A DNA stretch of 64,000 bases from Brachybacterium sacelli (GCF_017876545.1 NZ_JAGIOD010000001.1:2976001-3040000), one strand, 5' to 3'; shown: positions 44,851 through 53,517, counted from the stretch's first letter. Notes: generated from the letters alone by a model not told the origin. Program-made: numbers and translations.

Positions 44851-45294
44851 GTGTCCGGGAACACCGAGTGGAACGACGACAATCTCGATCACACGTCGAA
44901 GCTGAGCGCCATCTCGCCCAGCGACCCGGTCGAGGACTCGGAGTCCGGCCTCTCGTCGCAGGACCGTCGGGCGATCGAGAACCTCCCCCCGCGCAGCGCT
45001 CTGCTGATCGTGCGGAAGGGGCCGAACCTCGGTGCGCGCTTCCTGCTGGATTCCGAGACCACCATCGCCGGTCGCCACCCGGGCAGCGAGATCTTCCTCG
45101 ACGACGTCACGGTCTCCCGCAAGCACGCCGCCTTCGTGCGCGAGGGGGACAGCTTCCTCGTGCGCGACCTGGGCTCCCTCAACGGCACCTACGTGGGCAA
45201 GGACCGGGTCGACGAGGTGCGCCTCCAGCCCGGTCAGGACGTGCAGATCGGCAAGTACCGGCTGACGTACCACCCCTTCCACGGGACGGACTGA
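44851..45294 (+). CDS. FHA-domain protein, GarA/OdhI-like
   Basis: This 147-residue protein ends in a complete forkhead-associated domain with the phosphothreonine-binding residues in GRHPGSEIFLDDVTVSRKHA and LGSLNGTYV. Position next to ftsR and overall size match GarA/OdhI, which inhibit 2-oxoglutarate dehydrogenase when unphosphorylated. The N-terminal ETT(S/T) phosphorylation motif of GarA is not seen; the first 50 residues are Asp/Ser-rich with isolated Thr. The GTG start has GGAAGGGG upstream. Confidence 0.82.
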   Translation: MSGNTEWNDDNLDHTSKLSAISPSDPVEDSESGLSSQDRRAIENLPPRSALLIVRKGPNLGARFLLDSETTIAGRHPGSEIFLDDVTVSRKHAAFVREGDSFLVRDLGSLNGTYVGKDRVDEVRLQPGQDVQIGKYRLTYHPFHGTD

Positions 45295-45298
45295 CCGG

Positions 45299-45991
45299 AT
45301 GCCGGCCTCCGCAGCGCGCAGGCCGAACTCGTCCGGGGCCGCACGGCTGAGCATCGGGCAGGTGCTCGGGAGCCTGCGGGACGAGTTCCCCGACCTGGCG
45401 CACTCCAAGCTCCACTATCTCGAGTCCGAGGGTCTGATCACGCCCGAGCGCACCCCTGCCGGGTATCGCAAGTACTCGCGCGAGGACGTCGACCGCCTGC
45501 TGTTCGTGCTGCGGGCGCAGCGGGACCGCTTCTGGCCGCTCAAGGTCATCAAGGAGCACCTGCTCGAGCACGGCGTGGACTCCGAGGTCACCTCGATCGC
45601 CTCCCGCCCCGGCCCCACCTCCTCTCCGCAGCCGGTGCGTCTGGACCGGCGCGGACTCGCCCGCCAGGCCGCCGTCGAGGAGGACTTCCTCGCCGAGCTC
45701 GAGCAGTACGGGCTGCTGGCCGAGGGGCTCCTGTTCTACGGGTCCGCCGAGCTGGAGATCGTCATCTCGGCCCGGGACCTGGCCGACGAGGGGCTGCATC
45801 CCCGTCACCTGGTGATGCTGCGCACCTCGGCGGAGCGGGAGGCCCACATGATCCGCTCCGTCGCCAAGCCGCGCTCGCGGGGCGGGGACGCGGTGGCCCG
45901 CGGCGAGGCCGAGGACTTCGCCCGCGACCTGGGGGAGTCCATGGTCACCTTGCATTCCGCGGTGCTGCGCGCCAAGCTCCGGGAGACCTGA
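45299..45991 (+). CDS. ftsR: MerR-family regulator FtsR
   Basis: This 230-residue protein has an N-terminal MerR-type winged helix (LSIGQVLGSLRDEFPDLAHS, KLHYLESEGLITPERTPAGY, RKYSREDVDRLLFVL). The C-terminal region with VEEDFLAELEQYGLL and ESMVTLHSAVLRAKL is characteristic of FtsR, an activator of ftsZ in corynebacteria. It follows the FHA gene by 4 bp. The usual downstream bifunctional-nuclease (DUF151) gene is missing. Confidence 0.88.
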   Translation: MPASAARRPNSSGAARLSIGQVLGSLRDEFPDLAHSKLHYLESEGLITPERTPAGYRKYSREDVDRLLFVLRAQRDRFWPLKVIKEHLLEHGVDSEVTSIASRPGPTSSPQPVRLDRRGLARQAAVEEDFLAELEQYGLLAEGLLFYGSAELEIVISARDLADEGLHPRHLVMLRTSAEREAHMIRSVAKPRSRGGDAVARGEAEDFARDLGESMVTLHSAVLRAKLRET

Positions 45992-46096
45992 GCACCGCTG
46001 ATCCGACTCCGTTCGGCGCTCCGGATCGGCTCCTCGGCGCAATCGATCCGTGATCTTCGGGCGGCGCGTTGCTGTCTCCGGGAGGGTGGTTCGGGC

Positions 46097-46102
46097 TAGT
46101 CT
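46097..46102 (+). promoter_or_regulatory. putative -10 box for the second MerR gene
   Basis: TAGTCT lies 52 bp before the GTG at 46155, in the 163-bp gap after ftsR. The gene therefore seems to have its own promoter. An inverted pair GATCCG/CGGATC near 46010-46026 may end the ftsR transcript. Confidence 0.4.
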
Positions 46103-46154
46103 GGGCGAGTGCTCTCGTCCTTCCCCGTCGGAGAGCCGGAATCCGGAGGTAGCC

Positions 46155-46739
46155 GTGAACGCCACTCCTGGCGATGATCGCACTGAGCAGTCGACCGTGC
46201 CCGCCGAGCCCGCGCAGGGCGTCCTGTTCGATGACGTCGTGGACGCTCCCGGGGAGCTCGGATACCGTGGTCCGGCCGCCTGCAAGGCCGCCGGCATCAC
46301 CTACCGTCAGCTGGATTACTGGGCCCGCACCGGCCTGGTCCTGCCGGGCGTCCGCGGCGCCAGCGGCTCCGGCAGCCAGCGCCTGTACGGCTTCCGGGAC
46401 ATCCTCGTCCTCAAGGTCGTCAAGCGTCTCCTCGACACCGGCGTCTCCCTGCAGCAGATCCGTGTCGCCGTCAGCGCGCTGCGTGAGCGCGGCATCGACG
46501 ACCTCGCCGGCATCACCCTGATGAGCGACGGCGCCTCCGTCTACGAGTGCACCTCCGCGGAGGACGTCTTCGACCTGGTCCAGGGCGGTCAGGGCGTCTT
46601 CGGCATCGCCGTGGGCCGAGTGTGGCGCGAGGTCGAGAACGACCTCGCCGTGCTGCCCGGTGTGGACCCGGCCGACGACGCGGCCCTCGCCCTGCAGGAC
46701 GAGCTCGCCGCGCGCCGCCGCTCTCGCCAGGCCGGCTGA
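46155..46739 (+). CDS. MerR-family regulator, Rv1830-like
   Basis: This 194-residue protein has a MerR winged helix (GYRGPAACKAAGITYRQLDY, WARTGLVLPGVRGASGSGSQ, RLYGFRDILVLKVVKRLLDT) and a C-terminal segment with DVFDLVQGGQGVFGIAVG. It corresponds to the second MerR gene of the conserved garA-ftsR locus. The GTG at 46155 has GGAGGT just upstream; an open extension to 46050 overlaps the promoter and is rejected. Confidence 0.87.
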   Translation: MNATPGDDRTEQSTVPAEPAQGVLFDDVVDAPGELGYRGPAACKAAGITYRQLDYWARTGLVLPGVRGASGSGSQRLYGFRDILVLKVVKRLLDTGVSLQQIRVAVSALRERGIDDLAGITLMSDGASVYECTSAEDVFDLVQGGQGVFGIAVGRVWREVENDLAVLPGVDPADDAALALQDELAARRRSRQAG

Positions 46740-46756
46740 ACCGTCGCTGAACCAGA

Positions 46757-46791
46757 AGAACGGCGGGTCCCGGGAAGGGGCCCGCCGTTCT
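46757..46791. terminator. hairpin terminator after the second MerR gene
   Basis: AGAACGGCGGG (46757-46767) pairs with CCCGCCGTTCT (46781-46791), with a 13-nt loop that can pair further. It lies between convergent genes. The following bases are T-rich (TCTGTATGTCTCTG). Confidence 0.75.
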
Positions 46792-46825
46792 CTGTATGTC
46801 TCTGTATGTCTCTGTAATTCTCTGT
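46790..46825. repeat. 10-bp tandem repeat after the terminator
   Basis: CTCTGTATGT is repeated at 46790 and 46800, with a diverged third copy (CTCTGTAATT) at 46810 and a partial fourth. It is AT-rich against a very GC-rich background and lies just beyond the hairpin, before the stop of the convergent ParA-like gene. Confidence 0.7.
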
Positions 46826-46830
46826 TCAGC

Positions 46831-47622
46831 TCAGGAGTGCTGGCGTGAGGCCAGCACCGTCTTCAGCAGGGCGTCGAAGTCCGCGGTGAGCCGCTTGCCG
46901 GAGGCGCCCTCGTACCGGTGCAGAGGAACGGCGCCGCCCTGGGCCTGCTGCAAGCCCACGCGCTCCTCGATGACCGGCTCGAGGACCGCCTCGCCGAAGA
47001 GGTCCCGCAGCTCGGCCAGGCGGTACTGGTGCTCGACGGAACGGGGGCGGTAGCGGTTGACGACCAGGCCCAGCGGCTGCAGGCGGGGCGCGATGCCGTC
47101 CTCGTGCATCTCGGCGGAGAGCTTCAGCGCGCGATCCGCCGCCGTCACCGCGAAGAAGCCCGGCTCGGCGACGACGAGGGAGCGGTCCGAGGCGGCGAGC
47201 GCCATCTGGGTGAGGCCGTTCAGGGACGGCGGACAGTCGATGAGCACCAGGTCGTACTGGTGGCTGCGCTTCTCGAGCGCCTCACGCAGCCGGCGCACGT
47301 CGCGCGGATCGGGCGTGGGGGAGTCCATCAGCGAGGAGCGGCTCGACCCGGGGATCACATCGAGGTGCGAGGCGGCCTCGGAGGACCACGGCGCCGGCAC
47401 GATGGAACGGTCGATCGTCTCCGTGCGGGGGGAGGAGAGCACCTCGGCGATGTCCACCGTGCTCGCGGGCTCCCCCAGCAGCCCCAGGGTGGAGTCGCCC
47501 TGCGGATCGAGGTCGATGACGAGGGCGTTCACCTCCTGATGGAGGGCGGCAGAAGCCAGGCCCAAGGTCACCGACGTCTTGCCGACGCCGCCCTTCAGGG
47601 AACACACACTCACGATGAACAC
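46831..47622 (-). CDS. ParA/MinD-family ATPase, orphan
   Basis: This 263-residue ATPase has the deviant Walker A CSLKGGVGKTSVT at the very N-terminus, VIDLDPQGDSTLGL and VLIDCPPSLNGL. It lacks an N-terminal DNA-binding extension and has no parB beside it, so its cargo is unknown. In related genomes a ParA-like gene also follows the garA-ftsR cluster. The GTG start follows a TAGACT box by 6 nt with no ribosome site. Confidence 0.87.
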   Translation of the reverse strand: MFIVSVCSLKGGVGKTSVTLGLASAALHQEVNALVIDLDPQGDSTLGLLGEPASTVDIAEVLSSPRTETIDRSIVPAPWSSEAASHLDVIPGSSRSSLMDSPTPDPRDVRRLREALEKRSHQYDLVLIDCPPSLNGLTQMALAASDRSLVVAEPGFFAVTAADRALKLSAEMHEDGIAPRLQPLGLVVNRYRPRSVEHQYRLAELRDLFGEAVLEPVIEERVGLQQAQGGAVPLHRYEGASGKRLTADFDALLKTVLASRQHS

Positions 47623-47628
47623 GGGGGG

Positions 47629-47634
47629 AGTCTA
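47629..47634 (-). promoter_or_regulatory. -10 box of probable leaderless promoter, ParA-like gene
   Basis: Minus-strand TAGACT is followed by six C residues and the GTG at 47622. No Shine-Dalgarno is present. Confidence 0.55.
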
Positions 47635-47699
47635 CCGACCGGACCCTGATCACCGGGTCCGCCACGGGCGGTAACCTGCGTGAATCATGTCCGGGACCG

Positions 47700-48734
47700 G
47701 TGCTGAGGGGGCCGACGTTGTCGCAGATCACGCATGAGCTCGTGCTGGAGGTGCTCGAGGGCTGCGGGGCGGGCGCCCTGCGGGAGGCCGCCGAGCTCGG
47801 CCCCGCGGGCGAGGTGACACCGACGGAGCTGACTCTGAGCACCGACGACCTCGACGCGGTGCGCGGCCTGCGCCGCACGGTCGCCGCCTCCACCGCCCTC
47901 ACCGTCCCCGCGCGGCGGCCGCGCGAGCTGCTGGAGACCTCGGTCCAGCGACGCCTCGGCGAGCTGCTGGAGGACATGGGGCGTCAGCGTCCTCGTCAGC
48001 GCTTCCACGGGCTGCGCCTGGAGGCGGCCGGTTCCGGCACGCCCGAGATGCGGCGGCTCGCCGAGGCCCTCGCGCAGCGGACGGGGATCGCCGTGGCCGA
48101 GGACGGCGACCTGGTGGCACGGGTGAGGCGCGGGACGGCATCGGGCACCTGGCAGGTGCTGCTGCGCACCACGCCGCGTCCCCTGTCCACCCGCGCCTGG
48201 CGCACCGTGAACTACCCGGGTGCGGTCAACGCGACCGTCGCGGCCACCGTGCTGGACCTGCTCGAGGTGGGGGAGGAGGACAGCCTGCTGGACCTGACCT
48301 GCGGATCCGGGACCTTTCTGATCGAGCAGCTGTACGCAGCGCCGCCCGCCCGTGCGGTCGGGGTGGATGTGGACCCCGAGGCGATCGACGCCGCCCGCCT
48401 CCACCAGCGGGCCGCGCGACGGCGGGGCCGCATCGACTGGATCCTCGGCGACGTGCTGACGACCTCCCTCGAGCCGGGATTCACGCGCATGGTCACGAAC
48501 CCGCCCTGGGGCACGCTGCACGGGGACCACGACTCGAACGAGCAGCTGCTGGCGGACCTGCTCGCGCGGGCCGCCCAGCTGGCCGCGCCGCGTGCCCGCC
48601 TCGGGGTGCTCACCCATGAGATCTCGCGCATGCATCGGGTGCTGGAGCGTGGGACGGCGTGGCGACCGGTCGGGGAGCACCGCTTCTTCCAGAAGGGCCA
48701 CCATCCGCGGCTGTTCCTGCTCGCGCGCGACTGA
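47700..48734 (+). CDS. SAM-dependent RNA methyltransferase, THUMP/RlmKL-like
   Basis: This 344-residue protein has a THUMP-like N-terminal half (GLRRTVAASTALTVPARRP; GTWQVLLRTTPRPLSTRAWR) and a Rossmann methyltransferase domain (LLDLTCGSGTFLIEQ near residue 195, VGVDVDPEAI, and the catalytic MVTNPPWGTLHG). The NPPW motif indicates N-methylation of a base, most likely in tRNA or rRNA. The start is uncertain: GTG 47700 or TTG 47718, the latter having GAGGGGG upstream. Confidence 0.85.
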   Translation: MLRGPTLSQITHELVLEVLEGCGAGALREAAELGPAGEVTPTELTLSTDDLDAVRGLRRTVAASTALTVPARRPRELLETSVQRRLGELLEDMGRQRPRQRFHGLRLEAAGSGTPEMRRLAEALAQRTGIAVAEDGDLVARVRRGTASGTWQVLLRTTPRPLSTRAWRTVNYPGAVNATVAATVLDLLEVGEEDSLLDLTCGSGTFLIEQLYAAPPARAVGVDVDPEAIDAARLHQRAARRRGRIDWILGDVLTTSLEPGFTRMVTNPPWGTLHGDHDSNEQLLADLLARAAQLAAPRARLGVLTHEISRMHRVLERGTAWRPVGEHRFFQKGHHPRLFLLARD

Positions 48735-48763
48735 GCGGGTCCCTGGTCTCGGGCAGCGGAGGG

Positions 48764-49396
48764 TCACAGCCCCCGTCGGCCCTCCTGCAGCGCCTGCAGC
48801 GCGCCCTCGTCGCCCTCGAGGCGCACCTGCGCCACCTCGTCGCGCCCGGAGACCCAGAGCAGCAGCTCGAGCGCCTCGCCGTGAACGCGCAGAGCGCCCG
48901 TGGACCGCCGCGAGCGCAGCTGACGCCCGCCCTGCGGGGAGACCAGTGTGATGTCGGCGTCCACGTGCACGCTCACCCGGGACAGCAGGGACAGGGCTCG
49001 CCACGCGCGAGCCTGCTCCTCGTCGGGGAGCAGGCGCGGCTCCCATCCCTCCTGGGCGCGACGCAGGTCCTCGTGGTGGATGAGCAGCTCGCCCTGACCG
49101 CTCGCGCGGTCGACGGCGCCGACGGGGGAGAGGCGGCCCGGACCCTCCCGGAAGAGCTCCACCTGCTCGGCCCAGGGCCGGGCGCGGAAGTCCTCGCGGG
49201 CCGCCACCGCGCGCTGCCCCAGCGGGCCGGGCAGGCGGGGGCCCACGAGCAGGTGCGGGTAGCGTTCGCGCCCCAGCAGATGCTCGAGCAGGTCCGAGGC
49301 GTCCCAGCCCGGCAGGATCGTCGGCGCCTGGGGGCCGAGGGCGTCGAACGTCGCGGCGAAGGCCTCGCGCTCCGGATCGGTCACGGTCGTCATCAT
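48764..49396 (-). CDS. TIGR03085-family (DinB-like) protein
   Basis: This 210-residue protein starts EREAFAATFDALGPQAPTIL and continues with WDASDLLEHLLGRERYP, the pattern of the TIGR03085 family, a branch of the DinB/mycothiol-dependent maleylpyruvate isomerase superfamily. The metal-ligand histidines appear in LLEHLL and LIHHEDLRRA. Its substrate is not known. AGGAG precedes two tandem ATG codons. It starts 4 nt after the end of the isomerase gene and may be its last co-transcribed member. Confidence 0.85.
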   Translation of the reverse strand: MMTTVTDPEREAFAATFDALGPQAPTILPGWDASDLLEHLLGRERYPHLLVGPRLPGPLGQRAVAAREDFRARPWAEQVELFREGPGRLSPVGAVDRASGQGELLIHHEDLRRAQEGWEPRLLPDEEQARAWRALSLLSRVSVHVDADITLVSPQGGRQLRSRRSTGALRVHGEALELLLWVSGRDEVAQVRLEGDEGALQALQEGRRGL

Positions 49397-49400
49397 GTGC

Positions 49401-50402
49401 TCACTCCTGATTGCTGAACGCGGCGTCGAAGGAGACCTCCGAGACCGGGTAGTCCAGCGAGCGCAGGTGCTCGAGGGCCTCCTTCGCCCCGTGCAGCCGG
49501 TCCATGCCGGCGTCCTCCCACTCGATGGAGATGGGGCCGTCGTAGCCGATCGAGCGCAGGGCGCGGAAGGCGGCGTCCCACGGTACGTCGCCGCGGCCGA
49601 AGGAGACGAAGTCCCAGCCGCGGCGCGGATCGCCCCAGGCCAGGTGCGAGCCGAGGCGGGTGTTGCGGCCCGTCACCCGCACGCGGATGTCCTTGCAGTC
49701 CACGTGGTAGATGCGATCGGAGAAGTCGCTGATGAAGGAGACCGGGTCGATCTCCTGCCACATGAAGTGCGAGGGGTCCCAGTTCAGTCCGAACGATTCG
49801 CGGTGCCCGATGGCCTCCAGGGTGCGCCGTGTCGTCCAGTAGTCGTAGGCGATCTCGGAGGGGTGGACCTCATGGGCGAAGCGCACCCCGCACTCGTCGA
49901 AGACGTCGAGGATCGGGTTCCAGCGGTCGGCGAAGTCCTGGTAGCCCTCGTCGATGACCTCCTGCGGGACCGGCGGGAACATCGCCACGTACTTCCAGAT
50001 CTTCGAGCCGGTGAAGCCGATGACGGTCTCCACGCCCAGCTTCTGCGCGAGCCGTGCGGTGTTCTTCATGTCCTCGGCGGCGCGCTGCCGCACGCCCTCG
50101 GGGTCGCCGTCGCCCCAGACCGCGGAGCCGACGATCGCCTGGTGGCGGAAGTCGATCGGGTCGTCGCAGATCGCCTGGCCCTTGAGGTGGTTGGAGATCG
50201 CCCAGACCTTCAGGCCGTGCTTCGCGAGGATACCGAGGCGCTCGGCGATGTAGGCGTCGTCGTCCCAGCGGCTCGCGTCCAGGTGCTCGCCGGAGACGGC
50301 GATCTCGAGTCCGTCGTAGCCCCAGCCGGCGGCCAGCTCGGCCACCTCCTCGAGTGTCAGATCGGCCCACTGGCCGGTGAACAGGGTGTGCGGATGAGCC
50401 AT
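49401..50402 (-). CDS. sugar phosphate isomerase/epimerase (AP_endonuc_2 family)
   Basis: This 333-residue TIM-barrel protein of the xylose-isomerase-like family has YDGLEIAVSGEHLD, VIGFTGSKIWKY, RFAHEVHPSEIAYD, NWDPSHFMWQ and YHVDCKDIRVR, with Glu, Asp and His candidates for the metal site in the last four. Such proteins often sit with Gfo/Idh/MocA dehydrogenases in inositol- or polyol-breakdown loci. The ATG has AAGGAG upstream. It is the third enzyme gene from the end of a leftward cluster. Confidence 0.87.
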   Translation of the reverse strand: MAHPHTLFTGQWADLTLEEVAELAAGWGYDGLEIAVSGEHLDASRWDDDAYIAERLGILAKHGLKVWAISNHLKGQAICDDPIDFRHQAIVGSAVWGDGDPEGVRQRAAEDMKNTARLAQKLGVETVIGFTGSKIWKYVAMFPPVPQEVIDEGYQDFADRWNPILDVFDECGVRFAHEVHPSEIAYDYWTTRRTLEAIGHRESFGLNWDPSHFMWQEIDPVSFISDFSDRIYHVDCKDIRVRVTGRNTRLGSHLAWGDPRRGWDFVSFGRGDVPWDAAFRALRSIGYDGPISIEWEDAGMDRLHGAKEALEHLRSLDYPVSEVSFDAAFSNQE

Positions 50403-50459
50403 GGTGGTGCTCCTTCTCAGCAGTGAACGTGTCGAGGTATGGGGGTGGAGGTGTGGATC

Positions 50460-51623
50460 TCAGACGGTGACGGTGGCGCCGTCGGCGGCGTCGGAGGCGA
50501 TGACGGCCTCCAGCACCCGCTGCAGTGCGAGGCCGTCCGCGAAGTCCGGGGAGAATGAGGCGGCGGCGCCGGGGCTGTCGTCGCGCTCGCGGATCGCGAC
50601 CAGCAGGTCCCTCGCCTGGTTCGAGAAGGCGTTCTCCCAGCCCAGCACGTGACCCTGCGGCCACCAGGCCTCGAGATAGGGATGCTCGGGCTCGGTGACC
50701 AGGACCCGGGTGAAGCCCTGCTCGGCGACCGGGCGGGTGGCGTCGAGGAACCAGAGCTCGTTCGGGCTCTCGAGGTCGAAGCGGAGCGCGCCCTTCGAGC
50801 CGAACAGCTCGATGGTCAGGCGGTTCTTGGCGCCGGCGGCCATGCGGGAGACCTCCACGGAGGCCAGCGCCCCGCCGTCGAGCTCGAGCGTCGCCCAGGC
50901 GGCATCGTCGACCGTGACGTCCTCCGGTCCGTCGGGACCGGGCCGTCGGGGCACGACCGTCGCCAGTCGCCCGCGCACGGCGGTGGCACGCTGTCCCGTG
51001 AGGTGCTGGATCTGGTCGATGGCATGGGAGCCGATGTCGCCGAGCGCCCCGGACCCGGCGGTCTCCTTCCGCAGCCGCCAGGACATGCCTGCGTCCTCGT
51101 CCACCAGCCAGTCCTGAAGATAGGCGGCCTTGGCCTGCCGGATCGTGCCGAGCTTCCCGGACTCGACGAACTGGCGGGCCAGGGCGAGCGCGGGCACGCG
51201 GCGGTAGGTGAAGCCGAGCGCCGCGATCTGACCGCGCGTGGTGGCTGCCGAGGCCGCCGCGACCATCGCCTCCGCCTCTGCGGTGTCGTTGGCCAACGGC
51301 TTCTCGCACAGCACGTGCTTGCCGGCCTCGAGCGCGGCGATCGCGATCTCGGCGTGCAGGAAGCCGGGCGCGGCGATGTCGACGATGTCGATGTCCTCGC
51401 GGGTGATCACCTCCCGCCAGTCGGTGGCGTGCTCGTCCCAGTCCAGGCGGCGGGCGGCCTCGGCCACGGCCTCCTCGTCGCGGCCGACGATCACGCGGCG
51501 GGCGATCTCGGCGACGTCGAAGGCGGCGCCGACCGTGCGCCAGGCCTGGGAATGGGCGCGGCCCATGAACGCGTAGCCGATCAGGGCCACGCCGAGAGGA
51601 CGGTCTGCGGGGGTGGGGGACAC
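50460..51623 (-). CDS. Gfo/Idh/MocA-family oxidoreductase
   Basis: This NAD(P)-dependent sugar or inositol dehydrogenase of about 387 residues has a Rossmann fold (VALIGYAFMGRAHSQAW), the catalytic-lysine segment VLCEKPLANDTAEAE and the C-terminal-domain motif GDIGSHAIDQIQHLTG. The GTG at 51623 has AAGGAG seven bases upstream and is chosen. A GTG at 51665 overlapping the previous stop (GTGA) would add 14 residues and cannot be excluded. Confidence 0.88.
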   Translation of the reverse strand: MSPTPADRPLGVALIGYAFMGRAHSQAWRTVGAAFDVAEIARRVIVGRDEEAVAEAARRLDWDEHATDWREVITREDIDIVDIAAPGFLHAEIAIAALEAGKHVLCEKPLANDTAEAEAMVAAASAATTRGQIAALGFTYRRVPALALARQFVESGKLGTIRQAKAAYLQDWLVDEDAGMSWRLRKETAGSGALGDIGSHAIDQIQHLTGQRATAVRGRLATVVPRRPGPDGPEDVTVDDAAWATLELDGGALASVEVSRMAAGAKNRLTIELFGSKGALRFDLESPNELWFLDATRPVAEQGFTRVLVTEPEHPYLEAWWPQGHVLGWENAFSNQARDLLVAIRERDDSPGAAASFSPDFADGLALQRVLEAVIASDAADGATVTV

Positions 51624-51661
51624 CGGGGTCTCCTTCGTGCTGGGATTCGTGGGGGCAGTGG

Positions 51662-52771
51662 TCACAGGGTGGCGGCGAGCGGGTCGAAGTCCTCCGGCAG
51701 CAGCTCGGGGACAGCAGCGGTGGAGTCGACCGGCACGGACCCGTCGACCGCCGTGGCCTCGTCGAGCCCGATCATGATGTCGAGCACATGGGCGGCCAGC
51801 TCGCCCGTGAGGCGGTGGGGGCGGTCCGCACGCAGTGCGCGGGCCATCTCGAGGGTGCCGAGCCCTCGTCCGCCGACGGCCCCGGTCGCCTCACGCTCGG
51901 TCCAGTCCTCCTCGCCCCGGGCGGCTCGGGAGGTCACGCCGGTGAACTGGTTGGGGTCGGGCAGGGCGAGGGTGCCCGTGGAGCCGGAGAGCTCGAGCAC
52001 GTGCGGGCGGTCGAAGGGTTCGTCGAAGGAGAACTCCACGGCGGCGCTGGTCCCACCGGCGAAGCGCAGCAGTCCCTGGAGGCGGGTGGGCACCTCGACG
52101 GCGAAGCTCTCCCCGGAGCGAGGGCCGGAGCCGATGGTCCGGGAGGTCACGGACCGGGAACCGACGGCGGAGACGGAAGTGACGGGCCCGTAGGCGAGCA
52201 CCAGGCTGGTCAGGTAGTACGGGCCCATGTCGTAGAGCGGTCCGGCACCGCGCTGGAACAGGAAATCGGGCTGGGGATGCCAGGACTCGGGGCCGGGGGA
52301 GCGGAACCGGGCGAGCGCCGAGCGGGGCTCCCCGATCTCACCGTCGCGCAGGGCCCGCAGGCCGGTCTGCACCCCGGCGCCGAGGACCGTGTCGGGAGCG
52401 CCACCGAGGCGCAGCCCGCGCTCCCGGGCGGCACTCAGCAGGGCGGCCGCATCCTCCCGTGTCGTCACCAGCGGCTTCTCGGTCCACACGTGCTTGCCGG
52501 CCTCGAGGATGCTGCGTGAGACGTCGTGATGTGCCGCCGGGATCGTCAGGTTGATGACGATCTCGATCGCGGGGTCCTCGAGCACCGTCGCCACCGGGCC
52601 ATGGGCGCTGATGCCGTACTGCGCGGCGCGTGCGGCGGCCGCCTCTGGCCGCAGATCACCGAGAGCGCGCACCTCGACGTCGGGATAGGCCGTGAGCTGG
52701 TCGAGGTACTGGGCAGCGATGACCCCGGCACCGATGATGCCGAGGCCGACGGGGCCGGACGCAGCGGTCAT
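51662..52771 (-). CDS. Gfo/Idh/MocA-family oxidoreductase
   Basis: This second dehydrogenase of 369 residues has GLGIIGAGVIAAQYLDQL, HVWTEKPLVTTREDAAAL with the catalytic lysine, and PLYDMGPYYLTSLVLAYGPV. It is clearly diverged from its neighbour, so the two probably act on successive intermediates. The ATG overlaps the upstream isomerase stop by 4 bp. The substrate is not known. Confidence 0.88.
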   Translation of the reverse strand: MTAASGPVGLGIIGAGVIAAQYLDQLTAYPDVEVRALGDLRPEAAAARAAQYGISAHGPVATVLEDPAIEIVINLTIPAAHHDVSRSILEAGKHVWTEKPLVTTREDAAALLSAARERGLRLGGAPDTVLGAGVQTGLRALRDGEIGEPRSALARFRSPGPESWHPQPDFLFQRGAGPLYDMGPYYLTSLVLAYGPVTSVSAVGSRSVTSRTIGSGPRSGESFAVEVPTRLQGLLRFAGGTSAAVEFSFDEPFDRPHVLELSGSTGTLALPDPNQFTGVTSRAARGEEDWTEREATGAVGGRGLGTLEMARALRADRPHRLTGELAAHVLDIMIGLDEATAVDGSVPVDSTAAVPELLPEDFDPLAATL

Positions 52772-53517
52772 GCTCGCTCCTCCTGGAGGTACCGGGTCAG
52801 CTGGGCGAGGGAGCGGGAGAGCGCCGTGAAGATGTCGCCGGAGTGGTCGTCGAACTCGATCACCCCGGTCTCGAGCCAGGGCGCGGAGGCGAGGATCCCG
52901 GGCACGTCCATCTCGCCCTCGCCGAGCGGCAGCTGGTCGCGCACGTCACCGGTCAGCGGGCCGTCCTTGAGATGGACGAGCTGGACCCGCTGGCCGAGTG
53001 CGTTGAGCAGCGCCGCGGGGTCGGTGCCGCCGACGGCGGACCAGAAGGTGTCGAGCTCGAGCACGACCCGCGGGTCGAGATGGTCGACCAGGACCTCCAG
53101 ACCGCAGCGGCCCTCGAAGACCGGTCGGGTCTCGGCGTCGTGGTTGTGGTAGCCGATGCGCACCCCGTTCTCCGCGGCGAGCGGCGCCAGGGCGTTGAGC
53201 CGGTCGGCGGTGGCCCGGATGTCGTCCTCCCGCGCCCACTGCTCACGGTCCCAGTACGGCTCGATGACGGTGCGCACGCCGAGCCCCGCCGCAGTGGCGA
53301 GCAGGCCCGCGGGATCCTCGGCGCCGAGCAGGGAGGCATGGGCAGAGGGCGCCGCGAGCCCGTGCACGGCCAGCAGGGGCCGCAGTGACGTCGCGTTCTC
53401 ACGCAGCGCGAAGGGCTCGACGGCGGTGAAGCCCATCTCGGCCAGACGGCGCAGAGTGGCCTCGGGATCGGCGGCGAAAGCATCCCGGACGCTGTAGAGC
53501 TGGACGGAGATCTGCAC
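52768..53517 (-). CDS. sugar phosphate isomerase/epimerase (AP_endonuc_2 family)
   Basis: This 249-residue TIM-barrel protein has QISVQLYSVRDAFAADPEAT at the start, VRIGYHNHDAETRPV, VVLELDTFWSAVGG and VQLVHLKDG, giving the typical metal ligands. It resembles IolE/IolI-type enzymes. It is the first gene of the leftward four-gene cluster. The GTG at 53517 has AGGGAG seven bases upstream; the longer open frame runs through the divergent transglutaminase gene and is rejected. Confidence 0.86.
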   Translation of the reverse strand: MQISVQLYSVRDAFAADPEATLRRLAEMGFTAVEPFALRENATSLRPLLAVHGLAAPSAHASLLGAEDPAGLLATAAGLGVRTVIEPYWDREQWAREDDIRATADRLNALAPLAAENGVRIGYHNHDAETRPVFEGRCGLEVLVDHLDPRVVLELDTFWSAVGGTDPAALLNALGQRVQLVHLKDGPLTGDVRDQLPLGEGEMDVPGILASAPWLETGVIEFDDHSGDIFTALSRSLAQLTRYLQEERA

